Assembly: GCA_949372645.1 (NCBI GenBank)
Contig: CASIAP010000004.1
Span: 62,001-126,000 of the forward strand
Direction of reading: 5' to 3'
Length of the DNA stretch: 64,000 bases
From: Candidatus Poseidoniaceae archaeon
Lineage (GTDB): Archaea; Thermoplasmatota; Poseidoniia; Poseidoniales; Poseidoniaceae
The notes under the pieces are model-generated. The model saw only the letters and a list, made by a program, of their open reading frames with translations, was not told the origin of the DNA and did no database searches. Position numbers and translations under genes: made by a program. Positions 9,371 through 18,157 of this stretch are shown piece after piece. How positions within the stretch are numbered: position 1 is the stretch's first letter; each line of letters starts with the position of its first letter.

Positions 9371-10168
9371 ATGAAGCGTTCGATGTGGATGAATACAATC
9401 GGGCGTGTTGCTTTCTTGAATTGTGATCCTTTGTTTTACGACCTCGATAAACAATGGGAGGTCTTGGCAGCACCTCCAGCATGGCTGACTGGCCACGTGC
9501 TCCGTAGAGATTGCATATTAGCTCCAATCCCAGCAGCAGACTACGCTCGTCACGCTGATGAGCTGGTCCTTTTGCCTGATATTGGAATTTGCAGTCGAGG
9601 TGAAGTAGGTAGCGTACTGGTCTTTGGTAATACATCTCTTGAAAATATGAATTCGATAGCACTTCCTACTGATTCCGCTACGTCAGTTCAATTACTCAAA
9701 TATCTCCTCAAAGAGCGCAATCTTGAACCGCACCTCGAGCTCATGGGCCCTGATCTCACCACTATGCTTGAGGAATGTGATGGTGCGTTACTTATTGGCG
9801 ACAGGGCACTCGAAGAAGCAAAGAAAAATCCTGAGTCAGTTCAACTTGATCTTGGTACTGATTGGCTTCAATTCACTCAAAAACCGATGGTATTCGGTGT
9901 CTTCGCGGCCCGCAAAGATACGCCTATCGATTCACTCCGTACCGCTCAAGGCATCCTGACTGAGAATCTTCGACTTTTCGAACAAGATTCAATGCAACGG
10001 GAAAAAGTCATTCAATGGGCTCTTTCACGCTCTGACCTTGATTATGAACGACTCGACCGTTACTTTGGAGAAGTATTCAATCGAATGGATAACGAACACC
10101 TTTCAGGGCTAAATGAATTTTTAATCAAAGCCTGTGGATTGCAAAGTGGTGCAGAATTCGCCTGGTAG
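9371..10168 (+). CDS. mqnA: Chorismate dehydratase, MqnA
   Basis: This 265-residue protein belongs to the MqnA/MqnD periplasmic-binding-protein fold. IGRVAFLNCDPLFYDL at the N-terminus, ILAPIPAADYA, and KPMVFGVFAARKD near residue 180 fit MqnA, which removes water from chorismate to give 3-[(1-carboxyvinyl)oxy]benzoate, the first committed step of futalosine-dependent menaquinone synthesis. It follows mqnE with a 9-base gap and is almost certainly co-transcribed. The upstream in-frame ATG at 9371 (MKRSMWMNT) is used; the internal ATG at residue 7 is also possible. It ends 6 bases from the convergent surface-protein gene. Confidence 0.9.
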   Translation: MKRSMWMNTIGRVAFLNCDPLFYDLDKQWEVLAAPPAWLTGHVLRRDCILAPIPAADYARHADELVLLPDIGICSRGEVGSVLVFGNTSLENMNSIALPTDSATSVQLLKYLLKERNLEPHLELMGPDLTTMLEECDGALLIGDRALEEAKKNPESVQLDLGTDWLQFTQKPMVFGVFAARKDTPIDSLRTAQGILTENLRLFEQDSMQREKVIQWALSRSDLDYERLDRYFGEVFNRMDNEHLSGLNEFLIKACGLQSGAEFAW

Positions 10169-10174
10169 GCGATT

Positions 10175-12391
10175 TTAAATCCCATCTTCTTCATCACCAG
10201 AATATGTTACGACACGTCGTGTTTTCACAACTTCAGGTTTTTGAGGCTTTGAAACAACTTTACGTTTAGATGTCTTCACCTTGGTGTCATCTCCAACTGA
10301 TTTTGAGATGTCTTCATCCAAACGTCTTCGTTTAACTTTTGTAATTGGACCATCTTCATCTATTGCAATACTTTTTCTTTTCCTTCGTGCAACAACATGT
10401 TTGGATTCTGTTTCTTCTTTTGGTTTTCGCCGAACTTTCTGCCGTGTAGATTGAGGTTCGTCTGCCGCCCCTTCACCCTCTTCAAGTTCATCTTCTTTGT
10501 ATTCCATTTCGATAGATTCTGATTCGGTATCGAATTTACCTTCCGCATTCTCTTCAAGTTCATCATCAAAATCAATATCAATTGAATTCTGTATTCGAAT
10601 GATAAAAACAATACCAGCTACGAGAAGTCCCAGTATCGGGACAAACAGTATTGGATAAGAAATGAGTAACGCAGATATTCTTTCTGAAACACTCGGTTCA
10701 GGCTCCATTTCTTCCTCCAATGTGAATGAAAGTTCACCTTGGATAATCCACCAAGGGGACCAATATTCTGTTTCAGAGTTCGTGCCTCGAGCGGTGATAT
10801 CAATTGGATGCATTTCTGCGTGTTGAGCGAGAGAAGCGTCGGTAGAAGAGGGTTGTGATTTCAATGTAAATTCATAGGGGTATGTCACTGTTTCACTTAA
10901 GTTGAAGGTGAGGACATAGGTCACTGCAACCTGTGTTTTATGATCGTTCTGGGCAGTTGTCACCATCCCTCTATCAATTTCACATTGCATATACCCATCT
11001 TGAACCTGTCCCGAGGAAAGTAAGATGACATTTTCCCATGAACTTATGTAGTGGTTATTGTTCATGTTACTGCAAATTGTTTGCGCCAAAAAATCCGCCT
11101 CTTCTTGGCTCAGTCGTACATCTGCAATTATCGATCGCCGTGAAAGGTTCCTCAATTCAGATGATGTTTCAGCGTCTAATGTGAAGGTATCTTCGATAAT
11201 GAAAGCAGTTGAATTTACTGTGATGTCAACACTCCTAATCGTTTCAATATTTGGTGTCTTACTGCATGACTGTACTACAGATCCGCACCGATTGTCTATG
11301 GAATCTGGTATGGAATCACCATCATCATCATCATCGGAAGTATCAGGAATCTTATCACCATCTAAATCAGCCCCCTGTCCTCCATAACCATCGGCAAGTT
11401 TCATTGCACCATAAACCGCGATATGCCCGGTATCAGTGGCTACGAAAGCGATCTCGCGTGTTCCAAAATTATTTTCTCTCAATATGAAGTCAAGTGCTTG
11501 GTGTGCAAGGTATACGGAGGTCGATTCTTCTAAGTTTGCAGAGTCAACGGTGAGAATTCGCGGCGATGATCCACTTTCTAATACGTGAATTACACTGTCA
11601 TCGGAAGACCAATGGAACATAGCACCTTCATCGAGTGATATTTCTGTTAACGACCCCCCTGAAAACGACCAAGTGCTCAATACTCCAGATTCCGTCAATA
11701 CTGCAAAACGATCATCATCAGAGTCAAAATCACAGGCTTTGAGGCCTGAATCAAGATTCCACTCCTTATCGGTTGGATTGCCTTGTGACGTCCACATCAC
11801 GAGTCTTCCCGATTCATCGCCTGTCAAGATATAACTTCCGAGTGATGAATAGGCGATGCAGGTCACGCGTGCATTGTGTTCACCGTTAAGTGCCATCTCA
11901 ACACCCATATCAGAGAAACGTAAGATATCAACTCCGTAATTATTATTGGGAACCGCTAAGAAACTCCCATCAGGTGACCACTTTATCATATCAGGCTGAG
12001 AATTTGACCCATGCTGTTTGGAAGTGATTTGTTGAGCATGGACATCAATAATTTGAATCGTATCCGTGTCTGCAGAAGAACCTGAGCGTGAAAATGACAA
12101 CCATAATCCATCCGGAGAGAATTCGACATCCAATACATTACTTTCAACTGTGAAGGACATGATGATTTCAAGAGTATCAACATCATGTATTGCTACTACT
12201 CCTGCATAGCCACTTGCAAGATATGTTCCATTTGAATTCATATCGACTGTCCTTGAGTCGCTTGCGTTGGGTGTAGTCGTAGCATCCATATAGGCGATAT
12301 CTGAATATTGACCCGCTCCAGATGGAATGATGAATATAAGGGTCATAAGGAGGCATATTTGGGCTTGTAATTTGGAAAGTCCCGCCAACAT
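10175..12391 (-). CDS. Membrane-anchored WD40-like beta-propeller protein with thrombospondin type 3-like repeats
   Basis: The 738-residue protein begins with a signal peptide (LAGLSKLQAQICLLMTLIF then PSGAG). WD40-type blades follow over residues 40-340, for example VLDVEFSPDGLWLSFS and IKWSPDGSFLAVP. A Ca2+-binding thrombospondin-3-like stretch (DLDGDKIPDTSDDDDDGD) is near residue 350, and a transmembrane helix (YPILFVPILGLLVAGIVFII) lies near residue 610. The cytoplasmic tail is first acidic, then strongly basic (RRKPKEE, ARRKRK, VKRRRL). It is therefore predicted to sit on the outer surface with a charged cytosolic tail; ligand and role are unknown. ATG 12391 is chosen because it starts the signal peptide; an upstream in-frame start would add 17 implausible residues. 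It lies opposite to and between the menaquinone genes. Confidence 0.8.
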   Translation of the reverse strand: MLAGLSKLQAQICLLMTLIFIIPSGAGQYSDIAYMDATTTPNASDSRTVDMNSNGTYLASGYAGVVAIHDVDTLEIIMSFTVESNVLDVEFSPDGLWLSFSRSGSSADTDTIQIIDVHAQQITSKQHGSNSQPDMIKWSPDGSFLAVPNNNYGVDILRFSDMGVEMALNGEHNARVTCIAYSSLGSYILTGDESGRLVMWTSQGNPTDKEWNLDSGLKACDFDSDDDRFAVLTESGVLSTWSFSGGSLTEISLDEGAMFHWSSDDSVIHVLESGSSPRILTVDSANLEESTSVYLAHQALDFILRENNFGTREIAFVATDTGHIAVYGAMKLADGYGGQGADLDGDKIPDTSDDDDDGDSIPDSIDNRCGSVVQSCSKTPNIETIRSVDITVNSTAFIIEDTFTLDAETSSELRNLSRRSIIADVRLSQEEADFLAQTICSNMNNNHYISSWENVILLSSGQVQDGYMQCEIDRGMVTTAQNDHKTQVAVTYVLTFNLSETVTYPYEFTLKSQPSSTDASLAQHAEMHPIDITARGTNSETEYWSPWWIIQGELSFTLEEEMEPEPSVSERISALLISYPILFVPILGLLVAGIVFIIRIQNSIDIDFDDELEENAEGKFDTESESIEMEYKEDELEEGEGAADEPQSTRQKVRRKPKEETESKHVVARRKRKSIAIDEDGPITKVKRRRLDEDISKSVGDDTKVKTSKRKVVSKPQKPEVVKTRRVVTYSGDEEDGI

Positions 12392-12506
12392 GCCCTCTGC
12401 CCCATACTCTCTTGGGCGGCTACACTTGAAAACTTGGCGCACACTTCATCTCTTCTCTATCTGTTGTTGGCGGTTGGTTCATCAAGGTCCCCAATGTGGG
12501 AGCATC

Positions 12507-13391
12507 ATGGTGGCACAGTTACCCCTCGATGAAGACGGCAATAAGATAGTTCGAATCGGGCATTCCCCCGACCCTGATGATGCATTTATGTTCCATGCCA
12601 TGACAACTGGTGCATTCCCCACACCTGGATATAATTTCATTCATGAATTACAGGATATTGAAACCCTTAATCATCGTGCTATGAGATCTGAACTTGAAGT
12701 TTCAGCAGTGTCTATTCATGCATTCCCAGAGATTTCAAAGGATTATGCCTTGATGAATTGTGGCGCTTCGATGGGTGAAGGGTATGGCCCAATGGTTGTT
12801 TCACTCCCAGGAGCCTCCCTGGACGAAGTACGTTCATCTACAATTGCTGTGCCAGGCTTGAAAACAAGTGCATATTTGGGATTACGCTTATCGTGGGGAG
12901 ATTGTGATATTGCCGTAGTAGCATTTGATGAAATCATCCCACGCATTCTTGATGGCACCTACAAAAGTGGGTTGATTATTCATGAAGGTCAATTGACGTA
13001 TGTTGACGATAATCTCGAAGTTCATCTTGACCTTGGCGTTTGGTGGAACGAACGCACTGGCGGTTGGCCTATGCCACTCGGTGGTAATGTCGTTCGTCGA
13101 GACCTCGGTGAACAGGTGATGGAAGATATCACGAAATATACAAAAATGAGCATTGAATTCGCACTTGATTCACCAGACGATGCGCTCGAGTTTGCAAAAC
13201 AATGGGGGAGAGGAATTGATGATGATACCAACAGAGAGTTTGTTGGCATGTATGTCAACGATCGAACCATTGACTATGAAACAGAGGGCAGGGCCTCAGT
13301 TCGTCGTTTCATCCAAGAAGGCCAAGAACTTGGCTTGATTCAATCAGATTTTGATGCGCAATCGATGAGCTTTATTGGCTCGAATGAGTGA
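12507..13391 (+). CDS. mqnD: 1,4-dihydroxy-6-naphthoate synthase, MqnD
   Basis: The 294-residue protein has the MqnD signature IGHSPDPDDAFMFHAM near its N-terminus, then LNHRAMRSELEVSAVSIHAF, MGEGYGPMVVS and LIIHEGQLTY. MqnD converts cyclic dehypoxanthine futalosine to 1,4-dihydroxy-6-naphthoate, the last futalosine-specific step before prenylation. ATG 12507 is chosen because of the GGGAG five bases upstream and because earlier in-frame codons overlap the divergent surface-protein gene and look non-coding. With mqnE and mqnA only 2-4 kb away, three of the five pathway enzymes are in the window; no MqnB (futalosine hydrolase) or MqnC is present. Confidence 0.92.
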   Translation: MVAQLPLDEDGNKIVRIGHSPDPDDAFMFHAMTTGAFPTPGYNFIHELQDIETLNHRAMRSELEVSAVSIHAFPEISKDYALMNCGASMGEGYGPMVVSLPGASLDEVRSSTIAVPGLKTSAYLGLRLSWGDCDIAVVAFDEIIPRILDGTYKSGLIIHEGQLTYVDDNLEVHLDLGVWWNERTGGWPMPLGGNVVRRDLGEQVMEDITKYTKMSIEFALDSPDDALEFAKQWGRGIDDDTNREFVGMYVNDRTIDYETEGRASVRRFIQEGQELGLIQSDFDAQSMSFIGSNE

Positions 13392-13609
13392 AGGCCATGA
13401 AGCTGCTGAAGTCTTAGGACAATTGGCAATAGTAACGCCAAGCCCATCAAGAATTCCAACATGATGATTATCTCGAAGTATAGGGTTGTGCCAGTTGATC
13501 TTTGTCACTCAATTTGCATGCAAAATTGGAATGGAAAGAAACACAAGCGAGTATTTTGAAACCTCAAGTTCAAAGACTCAATGCTTCTGCGTTGGAACAG
13601 AGGGATTCT

Positions 13610-13816
13610 ATGCCGCACGAACATATTACACTGGCTCAAGCTCCAAACGGTGAAATCGGTCCTCGTTGTGAAAAATGTGGCATCCGACTTACTTTTGGTA
13701 ATGCCATGGTTGTTGACAAGTATTACATGTGCTGGGAGCATTATGTTGAAGCAACTGGTGCAGACACCTCAACCACTGTAGGGGAAGCTGACGAACGTTT
13801 CTGGATGACTGAATAA
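13610..13816 (+). CDS. Small zinc-ribbon-like protein of unknown function
   Basis: This 68-residue protein contains one likely metal site: CEKCG, then about 16 residues later CWEHY, so ligands C-x2-C and C-x2-H. I do not recognise a named family. The start MPHEHITLAQAPNG is preferred to upstream codons since AGAGGGATTCT lies just before ATG 13610. It is followed 52 bases later by the primase gene on the same strand, so a role linked to replication is possible but unsupported. The 218 bases between mqnD and this start hold no coding sequence I can defend. Confidence 0.7.
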   Translation: MPHEHITLAQAPNGEIGPRCEKCGIRLTFGNAMVVDKYYMCWEHYVEATGADTSTTVGEADERFWMTE

Positions 13817-13868
13817 ATTCAGCGTGTATTCAATAACCTTCACCCCCACCCTCTCAACGGGGAATTCT

Positions 13869-15071
13869 ATGGCAACGGGTTGGGCAAGGTTTGCACACCG
13901 GTTTGGAGCATACTATCGTAGTGCTGAATTTTGGACCCCTCCACGTTTAAAAACAAGAGAATGGATGTTTATTCCTTTTGGTGGTTCGCCACCTATTCGT
14001 CACAAAGGATTTAGTGACATGAACTCTGTTCGGCAATTTATTACTGAGCGTTCGATGCATTCCTGCTTTTACTCAACAGCATATTGGGATCGTCCATTTG
14101 AACTCAAAATGTCTGACAAAATTTGGCGTGGAGCCGATCTGATTTTTGACTTGGATGGAGACCACCTTCCTGGGGTCACCGACAAAGATTTTCCTGGGAT
14201 GCTCGAAGTTATACAAGAACAAGCTTGGTCTCTATGGAACGATTTCCTCGAACCTGAATTCGGATTTGACGAGAAATATCTACAAGTCACCTTTTCCGGT
14301 CACCGAGGATTCCATTTACATTACAGAGATCCTTCGCTTTTTCATTTGGATTCCGAGGCACGACGTGAAATAGTATCGTATATCCGTGGTGAAGGAGTCG
14401 ATGTAAAAGGTGGTCTTGCCCGGTATCATGATCTGACCTCCGAGGGCTGGACTCGCCGAATCCGTGATGGTATGGGCGACATGATTGAAAAATTGCGCAC
14501 TATCTCTCGAAAAGAACAAGGATATATGGCTGAACTGAATTCCCTCCACAAGGGACTTTTAGGGCAATCACAGCGTGAAGGGAGAACTTCTACCAAAGGT
14601 AAGGTTTCGATTCAAAGTTTGGCAGATGTTGTGAATCATGATGCTCGAGCTGATCGTCTTCGCAATGGAAGTTTTGGTGTATTGGAAAAATATGAGGGTT
14701 TATTTCTTGACTTACTCAAAACTGACGCATCTGTCGTTCTTGGATCTGCTGGTGAAACAGATGAAGTAGTTACAATCGATGTACGAAGACAAATTCGTTG
14801 GCCGACTTCACTTCATGGGAAAACGGGTATGCGCGTCAGTGAATTCCCCCTTAACCGTCTTGACCCTGATGGTTCAAACCCCTATTCAGCTTTACATGAA
14901 GCAGTTGTACTCAATACTCAAGATAAAATGCAAGTAGAAATGATTGTAGATGATTCGATTAGTAAATTCGGCGATCAAGTATTCGATAAACAATCTGGCG
15001 ATCGATTTGAAATCCATGAGGCCGGGGCAACATTTCTCATTTTGAAAGGTTGGGCGAAAGTAGTTTCCTAG
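13869..15071 (+). CDS. priS: DNA primase small (catalytic) subunit PriS
   Basis: The 400-residue protein is an archaeal/eukaryal-type primase catalytic subunit. The metal-binding DxD is D94/D96 in ADLIFDLDGDHLP, and the nucleotide-binding SGHRGFHLHY motif (SxH type) follows near residue 140. The N-terminus YYRSAEFWTPPRLKTREWMF matches PriS, where aromatic and basic residues precede the palm. With PriL, not in this window, it makes the RNA or DNA primers that start replication. ATG 13869 is preceded by GGGG; a start 15 codons upstream is not supported. Length is slightly above the usual 330-380 because of a C-terminal segment after RFEIHEAGATFLILKGW. Confidence 0.92.
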   Translation: MATGWARFAHRFGAYYRSAEFWTPPRLKTREWMFIPFGGSPPIRHKGFSDMNSVRQFITERSMHSCFYSTAYWDRPFELKMSDKIWRGADLIFDLDGDHLPGVTDKDFPGMLEVIQEQAWSLWNDFLEPEFGFDEKYLQVTFSGHRGFHLHYRDPSLFHLDSEARREIVSYIRGEGVDVKGGLARYHDLTSEGWTRRIRDGMGDMIEKLRTISRKEQGYMAELNSLHKGLLGQSQREGRTSTKGKVSIQSLADVVNHDARADRLRNGSFGVLEKYEGLFLDLLKTDASVVLGSAGETDEVVTIDVRRQIRWPTSLHGKTGMRVSEFPLNRLDPDGSNPYSALHEAVVLNTQDKMQVEMIVDDSISKFGDQVFDKQSGDRFEIHEAGATFLILKGWAKVVS

Positions 15072-15164
15072 AGTTTATATCTCTCTCATTTTGGTTAATC
15101 TTATGCTTAGCCGAAGGTAAGGTTCAATACTCCACCCGCATCCAGCGGTTTAGAGGTGAACCAC

Positions 15165-16160
15165 ATGGGTCTACGCAAAGGCAAGAAAAAAAATGCTCAA
15201 AACCCCCCTGCTCCGGGTTTGCCAATGCCTGCACTTCCTGGTCTTCCAATGCCTGCGCCTGGTGCTCTTCCAATGCCTGCGCCTGGTGCTCTTCCAATGC
15301 CTGCGCCTGGTGCACTTCCAATGCCACTTCCGGTTCCTGATGGACTCCCCGCGGCTCCTTCCCCAACATCACTCACTCTCCCCGATTCACCTCTTGCTGA
15401 TGCAGATACATCTTCGGGTAATGAGTATGGATCAATGTGGGCAAAGCGTTCCGACAAACCTCTCCAACAGATTTATGGGCATATCGATCGCTTAGCCAAA
15501 GGCGAAACAGGGTCGCTGCTCGACCGATATTCCGAACGTTTTGGCCATTCTCTTGACCGAGAAATTATCGTCCTCCGCAAAAAGGAACATGATTCGAAAG
15601 TTTCCGAGATACGTGATGCTCCAGTTGTAGAATTACTTGATGATGAAGATGCAGATGATTTACAATCTCAACTTTCAGCTATTGAAGATGAACTTCGTAC
15701 ACTCAAACCTGAATACCAAAATGCGAAATCATCAGGGGACGCCGAACTTCTTTCCCAACTCCGCCCGGTTCTTGAGAGTCTCATGGCTGAGCGTAAATCC
15801 ATCATGGCAATGATAAGCGAGGAGACAGAACCAACTGTGGCCGAAGCAGCACCTCATTCAGATACTTCCAGTGATGATGACTTGTTCATCTCTTTTGTGG
15901 GGATTGTTGATGATTTACTCGGTTCAGACCTCCCAGCAGATGTCGTATCTGCATTTATTGAAAGTGATGACTTTGGAATTTATCAAGAGGTCGCAAGTGA
16001 TGCTGAATCCTCAGTCGATGATTTACGAAGGCAATTCGTAGCTATCGTTGATGGCCAACTCGGAAACATGAGTGAAGAATCAATAAACGAATTTGTTGGA
16101 TCTCCGAACTTTGAAATTTACAGCACAGTAGCAACACTCTATCAGTCAGATGATAGTTGA
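15165..16160 (+). CDS. Proline-rich repeat protein with a duplicated C-terminal module, unknown function
   Basis: The 331-residue soluble protein starts with a basic MGLRKGKKK, then a low-complexity Pro/Met/Ala segment made of tandem GALPMPAP units. A coiled-coil-like stretch (QLSAIEDELRTL to VLESLMAERKSIM) comes next. It ends with two copies of an approximately 40-residue module: FVGIVDDLLGSDLPADVVSAF...FGIYQEVAS and FVAIVDGQLGNMSEESINEF...FEIYSTVAT. I recognise no family. ATG 15165 follows AGAGGTGA at ideal spacing; the TTATATC sequence near 15073 could be the TATA box. The next gene, a repeat-rich membrane protein, begins 24 bases later and is probably co-transcribed. Confidence 0.75.
   Translation: MGLRKGKKKNAQNPPAPGLPMPALPGLPMPAPGALPMPAPGALPMPAPGALPMPLPVPDGLPAAPSPTSLTLPDSPLADADTSSGNEYGSMWAKRSDKPLQQIYGHIDRLAKGETGSLLDRYSERFGHSLDREIIVLRKKEHDSKVSEIRDAPVVELLDDEDADDLQSQLSAIEDELRTLKPEYQNAKSSGDAELLSQLRPVLESLMAERKSIMAMISEETEPTVAEAAPHSDTSSDDDLFISFVGIVDDLLGSDLPADVVSAFIESDDFGIYQEVASDAESSVDDLRRQFVAIVDGQLGNMSEESINEFVGSPNFEIYSTVATLYQSDDS
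15243..15314 (+). repeat. Three tandem 24-bp units encoding GALPMPAP
   Basis: Three consecutive 24-base units (15243-15266, 15267-15290, 15291-15314) differ at a single base and are followed by a partial fourth. They lie in frame within the proline-rich protein, so unit gain or loss would change its length by 8 residues without a frameshift. Near-identity of the DNA implies recent expansion by slippage or unequal exchange. Confidence 0.95.
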
Positions 16161-16184
16161 TATGAACAAATGGAAGTGAAAAAC

Positions 16185-17141
16185 ATGGGATTACTCGATA
16201 AAGCAAGTGATGCAGGTTCAAAGAACCCAAAGAAACCAGTTGCAAAGGCTAAGCCCGTGGCTAAAGCAGTAGCTAAGGCCAAACCCGTGGCTAAAGCAGT
16301 AGCTAAGGCCAAACCCGTGGCTAAAGCAGTAGCAAAGGCGCAGGCAGTACCCGTTGCAAAACAACCCAGAGCTAAAAGAGTAAAATCGGCACCTCAGGGT
16401 CTCCCGGAAGATTACGAAATAGCTTCTGCGAATGGTCGACGTATTGCTTGGTTTACAAATTTTGTAATCAATGTGGGACCAATCATTGGATTCTTCGCAG
16501 CAGTTGTCCTTGATGCTTTTACGACAGTTTTTGCCCTCATTGCTCTTGTAGCACTGTTGGTGAACTTAATTATTGTTCCAGTTATGTCTGGTCGATCCCT
16601 TGGCAACTTTGTTTCACGAACCAAATCGGTTACATCGTCAGGTGGAAATCCAATATTCCTCTACCCCATTATTGCAAACTCTGCAGGAATACTTGCATTA
16701 TCTGGTGTCGCTATGCTGATGTTTTTTGCAGGTAAGATGTTTTCCGCTACTGGTAATGATCGAGTTACGGCCTCTATATTCAGCGTTCTTGGAATCATTT
16801 TCCTTACGCTCTACTTTATCAATTACGGAATGAGGAAAGGGAACAACTACGGCCAAGGACTTTACGATACCATGTTTGGTGCATTCCTCGTCAAGCACGT
16901 CCCTGCAGAAGGCGAAGTCTCAACAGGATTCATTGGACGACTTGAAGGTATGGCTATTTACGGTGATCGCTTTACAAAGCGGCAAGAAGAAAAAACCGCA
17001 AAGAAGGCAGCTAAAGTTGAAACTGATGCAGAGAACGAATCAACCGATGCAAAAGAAGAATCAACAGATAGCGAAAAAGAATCAGTATCGGAAAAGAAAG
17101 TTGTAGCCAAGGCTAAAAAAGCAACTAAAAAAGCTAAGTGA
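16185..17141 (+). CDS. RDD-like four-helix membrane protein with Lys/Ala/Pro-rich tails
   Basis: The 318-residue protein has a basic repetitive N-tail (KPVAKAVAKA units), then GRRIAWFTNFVINVGPIIGF, a second helix, and SGRSLGNFVSRTKSV. This R...D/N...GRSLG arrangement resembles the RDD family, small membrane proteins of largely unknown or ion-transport-related role. Two further membrane helices follow, then a mixed-charge C-tail rich in Lys and Glu. ATG 16185 (MGLLDKAS) is preferred; the first five codons upstream from 16170 are less likely. The weak RDD match and the unusual tails leave the function open. Both tails are predicted to be disordered and cytosolic. Confidence 0.7.
   Translation: MGLLDKASDAGSKNPKKPVAKAKPVAKAVAKAKPVAKAVAKAKPVAKAVAKAQAVPVAKQPRAKRVKSAPQGLPEDYEIASANGRRIAWFTNFVINVGPIIGFFAAVVLDAFTTVFALIALVALLVNLIIVPVMSGRSLGNFVSRTKSVTSSGGNPIFLYPIIANSAGILALSGVAMLMFFAGKMFSATGNDRVTASIFSVLGIIFLTLYFINYGMRKGNNYGQGLYDTMFGAFLVKHVPAEGEVSTGFIGRLEGMAIYGDRFTKRQEEKTAKKAAKVETDAENESTDAKEESTDSEKESVSEKKVVAKAKKATKKAK
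16251..16340 (+). repeat. Three tandem 30-bp units encoding KPVAKAVAKA
   Basis: Units at 16251-16280, 16281-16310 and 16311-16340 are nearly identical and in frame, adding ten residues each to the basic N-tail of the RDD-like protein. The sequence periodicity resembles the AKP/AKKA repeats of histone H1-like tails, but here it is joined to a membrane domain. Confidence 0.95.
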
Positions 17142-17158
17142 TTTTACTTGGTGATCTT

Positions 17159-18157
17159 ATGGTTCAGCTTTCTTCAAAGTGGGCGCGTACGCAACTATGG
17201 ATTTTCGGCCTCATCGTCGTAATCTTTTGCTCTGCCAATGAGTATCTTCTCCCCTCTCCCCTTTTTTGGATACCCATAGGGATATATTGTCTCTTCAACG
17301 CTTATTTGGAATTGATCGTAAGTGCAATATTTATCACTCCGGGACCAGCAAAGGAATCCTTGGATTCCGTCGGATGGCAATCACACATGAGAGATTTTGA
17401 TAGGATCACGACGCATATTCAGACCTTTCGACAACAACATACCGCCCCTCTCATTGTACTACTTCATGGTTGGAGGGGTTCTTCTGCATCGGTACAGGGT
17501 CGAGCAGAGTGGTTTGTAAACCAAGGATGGCATGTGGTTCTTTGTGAACTACCAGGCCATGGGAAGTCGACCCGAGTAGCAAGATGGAATGCCCTTACCG
17601 CAGTCAAGCATATTCAATTTCATATCAAAAACCTCCACAAACTCATTGAACCACAGGTGGTCTCACATGTCTTCTTTTATGGCCACAGCATGGGTGGATA
17701 TATCTGCACTCGACTTTCTATTGATAAGAACAACATCCCCTATGACCTTCCCTTGTCGGGTTTGATTTTGGAATCCCCATTGATGCTTTATTCGAAAATC
17801 CTTAACGAAATAAGAGACCGGCTCATGATTCCAAATTTTTTGCGCTCACTCCACATGCGTCGAGTTTTCCGGGATGTTAAAACCATGCACCCCTCTATCA
17901 CTCTCACTGGTATTGAACAATTTGATGTTCCGCAATGGGGTGTCCCCTCCGTGCCTACATTGTGCCTTCAGGCCATGACAGATACACGGCTTGGTCGTGA
18001 TCATTACGATGCAACCGTCAAGATGCTATCACAAAGTGATAACTTAACACACCATCTTATCGAAAGTATGACCCATTCAGGGGCGAGAACAAATGAAGAA
18101 AGAGAACATCATCTTCGAGTTTGGCTCAACACTTTGGAATCAATCGTTGTCAGTTAA
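17159..18157 (+). CDS. Alpha/beta hydrolase with N-terminal membrane helices
   Basis: The 332-residue protein begins with two hydrophobic helices (residues about 10-55), then an alpha/beta hydrolase fold. The oxyanion motif is LLHGWRGSS, the nucleophile is S177 in GHSMGG, a likely acid is the aspartate in LQAMTDTRLG, and the base is the histidine in SMTHSGART. It is probably a membrane-bound serine esterase, lipase or peptidase of unknown substrate. ATG 17159 has GGTGATC just upstream. The preceding gene ends at 17141, suggesting one transcript. It converges on the CNNM-like gene, and the two coding ends overlap by 18 bases. Confidence 0.85.
   Translation: MVQLSSKWARTQLWIFGLIVVIFCSANEYLLPSPLFWIPIGIYCLFNAYLELIVSAIFITPGPAKESLDSVGWQSHMRDFDRITTHIQTFRQQHTAPLIVLLHGWRGSSASVQGRAEWFVNQGWHVVLCELPGHGKSTRVARWNALTAVKHIQFHIKNLHKLIEPQVVSHVFFYGHSMGGYICTRLSIDKNNIPYDLPLSGLILESPLMLYSKILNEIRDRLMIPNFLRSLHMRRVFRDVKTMHPSITLTGIEQFDVPQWGVPSVPTLCLQAMTDTRLGRDHYDATVKMLSQSDNLTHHLIESMTHSGARTNEEREHHLRVWLNTLESIVVS

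Noticed and set aside
11251-11487. Plus-strand frame with a run of histidines
   Set aside because: Antisense of the Asp-rich thrombospondin-3-like segment of the beta-propeller protein.
12327-12506. N-terminal extension of MqnD by 60 residues
   Set aside because: It overlaps the divergent surface-protein start and resembles no MqnD; ATG 12507 has a Shine-Dalgarno and the family start.
15243-15314. Tandem repeats as a possible CRISPR
   Set aside because: Repeats are directly contiguous, without spacers, in frame and coding.
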